From the NCBI RefSeq assembly GCF_964275005.1, contig NC_092706.1:3539113-3603112 (forward strand): a DNA stretch of 64,000 nucleotides, given 5' to 3'. The DNA is from Diadema setosum. Its lineage: Eukaryota; Echinodermata; Echinoidea; Diadematoida; Diadematidae. Made by a program: the position numbers and the translations under genes. A model generated the notes under the pieces. That model ran no database searches, was not told where the DNA came from, and worked only from the letters and a program-made list of their open reading frames with translations. Numbering within the stretch: the first letter of the stretch is position 1; each line of letters begins with the position of its first letter. Below, in pieces: positions 25,430-35,534 of the stretch.

Positions 25430-26330
25430 CATTTGCCCTTTTTGAAGAATGCAGCAATAGAGCCACAACTTCCTGCGGAGTGGATATTGTGAGGTTCTTG
25501 TTGCAGAACATCATCGCTGAATTTGCCTGAGCTGTACTTTCTTACAGGGATTGCCATTGTAGTTTTGTTTTGTTTTGCTTTGTTTTGTTTTTCAAGTGTG
25601 GCTGTAACACTGCTTGTTTTGCATATGATGGTCATTGCAGCTAAAGAGTGCATATCTTCTCTGGATCATTCCAAACTTCATGATGTTTCACCTGGGTGAA
25701 TGGATCCCAGATGATGCATGCATATTCCAGGACAGTCCTGAGCGGCATGGAGTAGCAAAACACCTGAACTTTATGATACTCGTATCTTCGTCTGGAGAGA
25801 GTCTTTGGTTGAAGTATAACCTTTTTAAGCTGCTGTGGCGATTTGATTCCAGCTGAGCCTCCTATTGGAACTCCAAAATATTTTGCACAATCCACTTTCT
25901 CCATCATGGTTTGCCATGAATGCTTATCTATTCCCTGGGTAGGTCTCGAATGGCAATAGCTAGTTGCAATACACAGGATTGCTTCATGTGGAATGCATGT
26001 TGGGCCTCACAGTATGTCGAAGTTTTCAAGATGGTCCATGATGTCGCAGCTGTGGACTGTATACTCCAGGACCATGAGTCATTCATCGCAGTCATACTGT
26101 AACAACCCACCAGCTTTACAGTGGCCAATACAGGCCCACCAGCTGGAAACTATGCAAATATTGCCCATGAGCTTGACACTTAGGCAAACCAGTCCCATAA
26201 TGAGTCCGACAAATTGGGGAAAAGATCTATGAGACTTACACTGAATAGATTAAACACTCTGTATATCAGTCTCGTGGGCCTTGTTTTCTCCGAGTGTCGA
26301 GATAATGGCCATATTTGCTAGTCTACATAA
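25430..26330 (-). mobile_element. degraded non-LTR retrotransposon (LINE), reverse-transcriptase remnants
   Basis: Minus-strand peptides match CR1/Jockey-type reverse transcriptase. At 26128-25928, ILKTSTYCEAQHAFHMKQSC fits the family pattern F.IL...QHGFR...SC.TQL. At 25907-25641, AKYFGVPI followed by LRTVLEYACIIWDPFT fits KYLGV...VRPVLEYAS.VWDP.T. The central catalytic part, including the YADD box, is missing, and the two parts lie in different frames with a deletion between them. It lies inside the foldback element. A dead fragment. Confidence 0.7.
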
Positions 26331-26715
26331 TTAACCCAAACATAACAGTTGTATTTGAGGTCACTGCCATCACTCAAGAAACTTAAGCTTTATTTCTGAA
26401 GTAATTGACCTCTCACATTTCAGAGACCTGTTACTATAAACCAATGCTCTGTGGAATATGCATACATACTTTGATCAAAACATCAATGCGTGATTTGTAC
26501 ATGATTAAGCATTTACGATTACACCAATGAAGCCAAACATCAATACAGGTAAGCCTACACATGTGACCTCAGTGACCTCTCATTGTCCTGAGAGGTCAAA
26601 GTTGGATATAATGCACAGGCTAATGACCAATGTTCCAGGAATGACAAGATTCTTCTATTATAGCATAAATGATTGTACATCGGTTATTACAAAGCTGACC
26701 ATTGACTATACATAG

Positions 26716-27467
26716 AATATCAATATTCTGATATTTTGAGGTCATTGACCTGTCACCTTCCTCAGAGGTCAAAGGTAGAGACACGTGGGTAATTTCTCTT
26801 GCTCTGTGGAATAGGAAAACAATTCAATTGTAATACAAATGAATATAACATCTAAATCATGTTTGTCATCAACCAATTGCACCAAATATCAATGTTCTGA
26901 CATTTTGAGGTCATTGGCCTCATCATAGGTCATCTGAGGTCATCAGAGGTCAAAGGTAGAAATCTGACTCGAAAGGCTCAGTGGAACATTGAGGCAATTC
27001 CTCTTACAAAAATTAGTTTTTAGTACATAATTATCGTGTTTCAGTTATGAGTGACGCATTAAAATATCAATTTTCTGACATTTTGAGGTCATTGACCTCT
27101 GAAGGTCATCAGAGGTCAAAGATAGAAACCTGTCAGGGCTCTGTGGAATATAAAGACAATTTCACAGTGACAAAAATTAAGTTTTAGTACATCATTACTG
27201 TGTTTTATCATTAACCAATGATGCAAAATATCAATTTTCTGACATTTTGAGGTCATTGACCTCTGGAGGTCATCAGAGGTCAAAGGTAGAAACCTGTCAG
27301 GGCTCTGTGGAACATAAAGACAATTTCACTGTGACAAATATTAAGTTTTAGTACATCATTACTGTGTTTATCATTAACCAATGACGCAAAATATCAATTT
27401 TCTTAGATTTTTAGGTCATTGACCTCTAGAGGTCATCAGAGGTCAATTCAGACTTACCTCCCGATCT
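26716..27467 (-). repeat. right-arm ~163 bp tandem monomers, inverted
   Basis: Four full monomers and a partial one, in reverse orientation to the left arm. The two monomers at 27061-27386 are nearly identical to each other, so local homogenisation or recent duplication has occurred. Confidence 0.85.
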
Positions 27468-27558
27468 TAAAATTAATCTTATAGCATGTACTAACAATGG
27501 TGAAAGTTTCATGCTTTAGTCAAATTTTGCACAATTCTTCGGCTTATCTGCTCTACTA

Positions 27559-29573
27559 GTAGCAATATCTCATGGGGTATAACAGTGTGTGAGTACATTA
27601 CTTCAACTTCAGAACACATGACAACACTTGTTACTGGGAATCATGGAGTAAAAACATTCAGTACTGTTATTGCTGCTTGTTACTCATTCTTATTTCTTTT
27701 GTGAAAGATGAAGTAATGATTACTACAGGTAGACCCTTGCAACCATGAAATTAACAGCATACGACACAGTGCGACAAGTAGCAATTCTCAAACATATCTG
27801 TTCAGGAAAATATCAGCTCTTACAGGTAAGTATTTAAAAATTTTCATTATAGGCAGGGCTTGCTCTACATTAGCGGTAGCTCCGTGGCACAGAGGCCACG
27901 AAATTAATCTTTTGGTGGCCTGATCGGGCAAGTAAGATTAAAAAAAAAAAAGAAAGGTTGTTTTTGCTTTAATTTTAGGCCACTACATATCTTTCTTTTT
28001 TTTTGGCTACTGAAATTTCAAATTAAAGATTTTAGTGGCCCAATTTTTTTTTTTTTTTTGGCCATTTTTTGAACATGATCAATAGAAAAATGTGAGGTAA
28101 TGACAGTTAGCTCACTCATGTGCATATTCATGTCCACTGTTCAAGAATTGTTTTGCAGAAATTAGCAAAATTTCAAAATGTCATAACTTCCTTATTTTTC
28201 ATCGTATCTAAGTCAAATTTTTACCATTGAACTTGTAAGATTTTACTCTTTTTATCAGACTAACTTGTATTTGGACTGGATTTCCCCTTTGATAGCTGAA
28301 GAGATCGCCTTATTGCATTATGTGCAATTTCCATTGAATGTGTTCATCAATATTCGTTGAATGTTTCGAAGATTATAAAAAAATATAGAAAGACATGGTG
28401 AATACAGTCTTCTTTGAACATTATGTGTCTATTCAATGTCGTGTGTTGCCTTCTTTTTAAATTGTTAAAGTGCATCTTCGTATGAGTAGATTTTGCAAAT
28501 TTATCTTGTGTTTTTCCGTGTAGGCCTGCATAGGCATCTGTTTTGGTGAAACCACAGGTATGTGTGAATACAAAATGCACAAACTTTGTCAATGTTCAGA
28601 TTGTGAAGTGTTGTCTGATGAATCAAGGTGTATTTGTTTCCTTGTTTATACATGTTTAGAATTTATAATGATTGTAGTATTGTCGTAAATTGGAACTAAA
28701 AATATGGCTACTGCTGCACTCATGGCATAACAATGCAAGTGCTTTCTGACTTATACAACCTCTTCAGTATAATAAAATGCAGCATGTATACTAAAGCTTC
28801 TGTGTCTCACGGTTGGTACCTTATTCTACAGTTCTCTGATGAACATGCACAAATTAATTTGTAACTACAATGTAGCTGTACAGAGGATGGAGTGTACAGT
28901 TGCAGTAATTTAAACTGTGATGACTTTGTAACCACTGGTTAATACAGGATGCTCACATCACAACTAGCACATTATAATGAAAGTTTGTCCCCACCAAATA
29001 AAAAATGATTATCATTAAAGTACAGTATATGGTACAACATTCCCTTCAGTGATGAAGAAATTTCTACACAACAGAATAAAAGTGCTGGTTATGAGGACTT
29101 CGTTATGACGCAAGTCAAATGTAGGGGATATTAAATCCTCTTTAACTTGTTGTAGTGTTCCTTTGATTGTTTTACAGTGAAGAGGTTGTATAAATATCCC
29201 TTCCTGTAATACCAGTACATTAATTTTGAGGGTTTCAACTGTATTTTAATTTTTGTACCATGATATAATGAGAAACCCAATACACCTGCATACCAATATT
29301 TAAAGGCAGTTGACATGGTTTTTCCAGTCCTTGTTTTAACAAAGTTTCCCGTGTAATTGTACTCTGGTATTTTAAGTCACATGCACTATTGTAGTAAGCC
29401 ATTTGTAGCACGTGTCAATGTGAAAGGAAAGGACTGCACATGTGTTCTCTGTTACTGCATATGCCTGTTCTGGTGAGAGCATGATATTGTAACTCAGTCA
29501 TACATCAAAAGTGGCTCGATTTCGTAGGGACACATAATAAAAATATTGACCAGCAAAGGATTGACTATTTATA
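27559..29573. other. non-coding, no gene recognised
   Basis: AT-rich sequence with poly-A and poly-T runs near 27940-28055 and a local GGCCAC-type repeat (27880-28060). No coding frame with family resemblance and no RNA gene seen. Confidence 0.5.
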
Positions 29574-30139
29574 TTATATTGGATGGCTATGAATGGGATA
29601 CCAGGGAATATTGCACGAGTTAGGGCCAATATTGCACGAATCGAAGATGAGTGCAATATTGGCCCTAACGAGTGCAATATTCCCTGGTATTCCATGAATC
29701 AAGGCCATCCAATATAATTATTATCATCTATACAATCAAGTAGAGCACAAAATTACCCGGCTTCTACTCGTCTTTGAAGTTGACTCGGCAGTCACATCCC
29801 AGCGCTGAAAAGGGGAAGCCCCTAAAACTGCGTACATGAAACAAACAACTAGCAAGATGCTTGCGCGCTTGTGAATTGTAACAAAAACGACGCGCACTAG
29901 TAGCAAGCGTTTGCGCATTCAGCAAGCGCTCGCGCAATAGACGAGACAGAATTGAATATGGTATGATCTTGAACGGCAAGTAACAACGATAGCCTATGGG
30001 GAATTAATACGTTGGCCTATGCGTTTCGTTCAATATGCTCTGATATTGAACGGTAAAAATTGAGCAGACTACAATACACGTTTTTAATGCGCCGCTAAAA
30101 CGTCCTATATAGATGATAATTTCATATATTGAATGGTCT
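29574..30139. mobile_element. palindromic MITE with a third inverted end
   Basis: 29574-29718 is a palindrome with ~70 bp arms (TATATTGGATGGC and CCAGGGAATATTGCAC inverted against each other). A segment at 30107-30139 is a third, inverted copy of 29702-29733 (GATGATAATT...TATTGAATGG). The block may be one 566 bp element or a palindrome next to a second copy. Confidence 0.6.
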
Positions 30140-30674
30140 ATATGAATACTAGCTGATGATTGGTCATAATGCCATCACATGACTATTTGTAACAGTAAGG
30201 TTCAAAATTGTTATATTGCCGGCAGTGAAGTCGTGTCAGCTGATATAATTCCAGAGTTCGACTGGATGTCGATGGGGATAGGACGAATGATGTGCATTTA
30301 TGTAGATCATATGATATTACAAATATTGCCTTCCTTGTCTATCACTGTAATGTAACAGTTGATAGTCCCTTGGGATTTATATTTTCCCTCTAGACAATGT
30401 TTTCCCTCAGCAACGAGTTCTTCCGGAAAACACAATCTTTTGGGGAAAATATACAACTGTAGCTCTCATGAGGATATCAAAGTTCACAATGAACCACTGA
30501 AAAGGCAATAAATATACAAATGTATCTATAAAATATTGACCGACAATGAAGGGATTTATCATGCAAACATTGACTGGCATTGTAGGGAATATCAGGTAGA
30601 TATTGACTGGTAGTGAAGGGAATTTCATAGAATGCAGCCTTGAAGGGATGCCACAAGCTACTGAGCAGCTTTAA

Positions 30675-31056
30675 AGGGATTGTATAGTCTTGGTCGAGAC
30701 CAAACTTCAGGTTTCTAACATTTTTTTGGTGAGACAATGAAAAACCTCTTATGACGTATGAGAGAGCATGTAATTCCAAGGGGGATTCAACATTTATTTG
30801 ATGAAAGTTGGTTTTAAAATGGCTGAGATATCCAAAACAGAGAAATCCTAAGGTGGGACCCACCTTTTATTAGGATTGCTTTGTTTTATTTTGTTTTTTG
30901 GATTGTCTCAGCCATTCCAAAAACTGATTTTCATCTAATAAAACTTTGAATTCCTCTAAGAATGGTATGCTCTGTATTATTCCATAAGTGGTTTCTTGGT
31001 ATCTCGCAAAAAGTTAAAAGTCCAGTTCTCATCTCCACCAATACTGTACCATCCCT
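30675..31056. mobile_element. TTAA palindromic MITE, copy B
   Basis: 382 bp, AGGGATTGTATAGT to ACTGTACCATCCCT, flanked by TTAA (30671-30674, 31057-31060). Near-complete palindrome with an AGGTGGGACCCACCT centre. The 128-codon minus-strand frame here is only the element read through. Confidence 0.9.
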
Positions 31057-31342
31057 TTAACCTTCCCCTAATGGATATGGCTAGTTTAATGAACATGTTC
31101 CCTTCCCCCCCCCCCCCCCCAAAAAAAAAGGAAAGAAAAGTAATGCCAATACATTTTTATCTTACTGGAATCTCACACACACTATTTTGCAGATGCCAAT
31201 CACTCTTTTCACAAACAGGTACTCATATGAAGCTAAATGATACACATCAACACTTTAACTTTTTTTTTTGGACAATTGTTTTTTTAATCATTTTTTTGAA
31301 ACATAGATAACATAAACTGGCAGAGCACATTGTACATATTTC

Positions 31343-31348
31343 TTTAAT
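31343..31348 (-). terminator. candidate poly(A) signal ATTAAA (minus strand)
   Basis: ATTAAA on the minus strand lies about 60 bases after the stop of the candidate terminal exon at 31409-31492. It supports, but does not prove, that exon. Confidence 0.25.
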
Positions 31349-31408
31349 ATATATCATATAGTGTGGGTTCAGATCTCTCTTTTCTTTGTTGGATGTTTTG
31401 TAGCTTTG

Positions 31409-31492
31409 TCATTCTAGTGAGCAACATTCACAGTCGGCATAGGAGTGCATCCCACATGCTTTTGCACTTCCCTCTTTCAGCAGCTTCACCAC
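31409..31492 (-). CDS. candidate terminal coding exon, unknown gene
   Basis: On the minus strand an acceptor (TTCTAATTTCTAG) is followed by 27 codons and TGA: VVKLLKEGSAKACGMHSYAD then CECCSLE. The short peptide is Cys-rich at its end and composition is protein-like, and an ATTAAA follows. If real, it is the last exon of a minus-strand gene between LETMD1 and CSRNP, or an alternative CSRNP 3' exon. I recognise no family and found no matching upstream exon. Confidence 0.22.
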   Translation of the reverse strand: MVKLLKEGSAKACGMHSYADCECCSLE

Positions 31493-32526
31493 CTAGAAAT
31501 TAGAATGCAAAATTGACTTACATTGGAAACAAATAAAACTGACAGAAAGGTTAATACACTCTTATGTCAAAATTAACAGGGAGAGTACAATCAAACAAAC
31601 AACGGTTCAACTTGGTTAAATTCATATAAATCAGACCCCAAAATTAAAAAGTTTTGGAAGTTCTCAGTTACCCAAATGTTTTTACAAAAACAGCGCTGTC
31701 AGTCAAACTCACACTGCAAGTATTAAATGAGAAAGCGATATCATCGCCGCACGAGTCTCCACAAGCTTTGAGTGCAAAACTATAATTAAATTTTTTTTTT
31801 CTTTGTCTGCAATTCACCATCAAAACTTCCACCTCTTTTTGAAAAGTTGATTACCGGTACAGGGAAACCTCGCTATAATGAGGTCACCGACACTGCCGAT
31901 TTGACCTCATAATAAACAGTACCTGATGTGAAAGATATACATTTGTAAATTTGTCTCCTAGAACTTACATAAAAGGTTTTTTTTTTCTTCTTTTTTTTTA
32001 ACACTCTGTGCAAGCACAGGGAACACACATCTTATCTCATCTTAGTTGCCATTATCACTGTGACTTATGTTACTGTTTGGTGAGAACGCATGAAACTTTC
32101 TCATTTTCTGGTCTGATTTTAATGAAATCTTCCTTTGTTTGTTTGATTCCTCTTTCCTCCATCTGTTCTACTCAACCCGACAATGGAGTGTACCTCCTCT
32201 CTACAAGTGTTAAAGAGAATATAAAGACAATAAAGTGATGCAGCACAGCACGTACGGTAGGCTACACACCTAGATAACAAATTCACTCTGACCACCACAC
32301 ACAGCGAAATGATACATCTCCATAAGTCTAGGAACATACACATATATCTGCTGATTCCTGCAACTTCCAAATTAGTGAGTCTTGGCATATCACAGAGCAA
32401 TTTCAAAACAGGAGTGGCAAGTTGGGGAGCACAGATATTTGCGATTTGCTTTGGTTTTCTAGTTTTAAAGGCGCATTAGCATTGAGGAGAGCAGAAATAT
32501 GCAGCTTTTAACGGTCTTTAGGGTCA

Positions 32527-32613
32527 TAATTACTGTCGTCAAACATTACACTGTCCTTTTTACTGTCCTAATTACAATGTCCTAATTACTGTCGTCAAAC
32601 ATTACAATGTCCT
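32527..32613. repeat. local tandem duplication (GTCGTCAAACATTACA)
   Basis: AATTACTGTCGTCAAACATT followed by ACANTGTCCTTTTT occurs twice, about 54 bases apart, with extra AATTACNNTGTCCT fragments between. Confidence 0.8.
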
Positions 32614-33251
32614 TTTTGATGTCCATTTAAGTTACATATTCTTGAAGACTGGATGCATGCACAGGCACTTTCAGTAGCTGGCAGTACATGACACACAAAA
32701 GCTCACAAATCATGCATGTTTAGACTTGACACATAGAAAACGGAAAGCACACTCAAGGACAGGACAGCGAACCGATTACCTCCAAAATATGTTGATCAAT
32801 CATATGTATAACACATACAACATCTGCTTCTGGCAGGCATAAGGTTAAAAAGCCTGTCGTGAAGGGCATACAAAATGCTTGCATTAGAGGGGAATTGAAG
32901 TCTCTCTTTCAGTTGTAAATCGATCAGGAAAAAAAAAACTTCTTGGCATAAAAGCTGTCTATTTTAGATTCTATTAAAGTATAGCAATACAAACATCCTG
33001 AAATTATGCTGTCTGGGAGATGAAAACAAGTGTATTTATCTAATTAATTTGACTGCACACATTCGCCTTGCGATGGGAAGATGGAATATTCAGCTCAGAT
33101 CAAGTTCCACCAGCCTAAAGTTTTGAACTGTTCTCTTAATACCTGAAGCAGACTCAGACTGACATTGTACAGGTCCAAGCTTTTTTAATATAGCATGACA
33201 GAGCCAACCCTATCAGATTTGAATTAGGCCATTCCAGTAATGTATTTCACT

Positions 33252-33338
33252 GGTCACAAAAGCATTTGGACACAAACATGACATTAATTTTGAAGAACCA
33301 AGCATTTGGACACAAACATGACATTAATTTTGAAACAT
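33252..33338. repeat. 51 bp tandem duplication (AGCATTTGGACACAAACATG)
   Basis: Two near-perfect copies of AGCATTTGGACACAAACATG followed by ACATTAATTTTGAA. Confidence 0.85.
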
Positions 33339-33813
33339 TGTATCATGAAACAAAATATAAACAAATCTTGACTAAGACAGTATGTCTGTAGTCAGGCACA
33401 ATTTTTATCATTAAGCTTTGCTTAATGATAAAAAGTGGCATGTAAAATACTTAACTATTAGACTTCACTTTTGTTTATATTATTTAACACTTAAATTCTA
33501 CATGGGAATTCAAAGTTTATCACAATAGGGAACATGGTTTCTCTTTTCCAAGCTATGCAAGTCAATTCAACACCAACATTGATCTCCAACTTTGTAGGTC
33601 CATAATACACACACAAAAAGTCATAATCTTTATTTCTTTTTTTTTAAAGCAGGATAAAATAATAAGAAGTTTTCAGAGCTATCTTTTCAAGAAAATACTC
33701 AACACAAGACTGCATGAAACACAAAGCAAATTCAATTGGGACATAAGTTGGTTGATCACTGTAGGCCTATATGAATGGGAGTAGTTCAAACAATGTGCTC
33801 ACTTCCAAAGCAA

Positions 33814-33992
33814 TCATTACAGTGTCTTTCGCGTGGGGATAGCCCAAGCAGCAGTATACGATGAGCATTGTTTTCCTGTCGACTTCATGTATTTCCAGTT
33901 GGTGTCAAATTTTTCACTCTCATCGGGTGACAGCTTCTGGGCCTTCTAATGAGCCGTAATTGGATCGCCGTCTACCCAAGCCACCTGACGCT
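33814..33992 (-). other. coding-like island, minus strand, uncertain
   Basis: After a strong pyrimidine tract and CAG, the minus strand reads VAWVDGDPITAH, TAG, then in the same frame KAQKLSPDESEKFDTNWKYM followed by KSTGKQCSSYTAAWAIPTRK and a stop. It is CpG-richer than its surroundings. It could be a short terminal exon ending at the TAG, an exon starting after the TAG as acceptor CATTAG, or a pseudogene fragment. No family recognised. Confidence 0.2.
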
Positions 33993-35150
33993 CAGTTGGA
34001 GAGGGCAAGGGACAGACAGACGGACAGACAGATATGGGGGGGGGGGGAAACAGTCTCTGAGCATCAGCTTTCAACTATTAGCCCTATCATGCCTGTTGGA
34101 GATATCTCACAATAGACCTTCATTCACTAGCGTGCTCTTTACTCACAGCACAGAACCGAAAATAAAAAATGAACAAGCACATGCAACAAGATAGAGAAAG
34201 AGAGAGTCTAGCGTGGTTTCTATAGCGATACAGTCAAGCCAATGCTTCGTGCTCACATACCTGTCTTATAAGTCTGTTACTGTATACAGTTATATAGTGC
34301 TCTACCAAGTCTTTGACATATCTAAAAAAAAAGAATGTGTTTAATTTAAGCATATATTACATTTCAAATGAGATCACTGGCAAGTCAAGATACAACAGAA
34401 CAAATAGCACCTTTCACTAAGAGAGAAAAAACAACGACAACATTCACATCCAAGTTAATAGTGACGAATTCAATGTATCTGTACAAGGAAACGAAAGATG
34501 AAGAACTTAGAATCCATATGTGAATACAGTGTAGTACAGAATGTGAGCGACAACGGCTCTGATTTTGAAAATTATACACTAAAAAGACCCAATCGGGTGG
34601 ACATTTGAAAATTTAAAAATGACGGGAAGAAGGTCTGAAATGCCACTTGTAAGTCACTGCATTCGGTTCCTCTCCCTTCTTTCAACAAATGAAAGAAAAA
34701 AAAAATATTTCACCTTCATAACAGGAACAACAACCAATTTTGGGGCACATCTTAAATGGCCTACGCCACAGCACAGAACGGACAGCCGAGATTCAACAGC
34801 AACACTTTCAGAAGCCGGGCAAAGTATCGAGCGATAAAGCAATAAATAACATTTAAAAGGCAAAATAAATAAGAATTGCCAACAGTAGGGGCAATGCTCT
34901 CATTTTTCCGATGATCAACTGCACATACACACACAGACAAACACACGTATACAACTTAATGAGCTATTTCTTCCGGCTGTAACCGCTGATTAACGTTCCT
35001 GCCTTCTACAAGCCACTTCCACATGCATATCCAAATGTAAATGCTACAAAGTGTTGATCCAAATACCGAGTTGTTGCTGAAGACAAGCACCACCTGTCAC
35101 CTTTTGGAGCGTCACCTTTCCATCAAGGAGACATTGCAACTGAAGTTTAA

Positions 35151-35530
35151 AGGGACCGTATAGTTTTTTGGTTGAGACCTAACTTCAGGTTTCTAACATT
35201 TTTTTGTGAGATAATGAGAAACCTGTTATGAAATATGAAAGAGCATGTGATTCCAAGAGGAATTCAATGTTTATTTGATGAAAATTGGTTTTGAAATGGC
35301 AGAGATATCCAAAACAAAGTGATCCTAATAAAAGGTCCCACCTTTTATTACGATCGCTTTCTTTTACTTTGTTTTTAGATACCTCAGCCATTCCAAAGCC
35401 AATTTTCATCAAATAAACTTTGAATTCCTGTTAGAATGGTATGCTTTGTATTATTTCATAAGTGGTTTCTTGGCATCTCGCAAAAAGTTGAAAGCTCAAT
35501 TCGCAGCTCCACCAATACCATGCCATCCCT
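35151..35530. mobile_element. TTAA palindromic MITE, copy C
   Basis: 380 bp, AGGGACCGTATAGT to ACCATGCCATCCCT, flanked by TTAA (35147-35150, 35531-35534). Same arms and TAATAAAAGGTCCCACC centre as copies A and B. Confidence 0.9.
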
Positions 35531-35534
35531 TTAA

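Larger units (their letters stand above)
21497..27558. mobile_element. foldback element with satellite-like inverted arms
   Basis: Left and right ends are inverted copies of TAGTAGAGCAGATAAGCC, followed inward by TTGTGCAAAATTTGAC and CATGAAACTTTCACC in opposite orientation. Inside each end come tandem monomers of about 163 bp: roughly 21604-22260 on the left and 26716-27467 on the right, in reverse orientation. A further left-type monomer remnant is at 24537-24620. The ~6.06 kb span encloses a diverged tandem array and a broken LINE, and no transposase was recognised. No confident target duplication was seen. Large inverted arms made of tandem repeats are the hallmark of foldback elements. 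Confidence 0.75.
31493..35150. other. non-coding between the convergent genes
   Basis: Mostly AT-rich unique-looking sequence. It holds two local duplications (32527-32613 and 33252-33338), an inverted AAGCTTTGCTTAATGATAAAA segment at 33400-33435, a GACA/GACG short repeat at 34012-34032 and the coding-like island at 33814-33992. Confidence 0.45.

Noticed and set aside
30477-30863. 128-codon minus-strand frame
   Set aside because: Lies mostly inside TTAA palindrome copy B; similar peptides appear wherever the element occurs (20701-20934, 35185-35412).
31862-31920. Possible Tigger-type fragment (CAGGGAAACCTCGCTATAATG)
   Set aside because: Only one short end-like motif, no inverted partner and no TA-flanked boundary.
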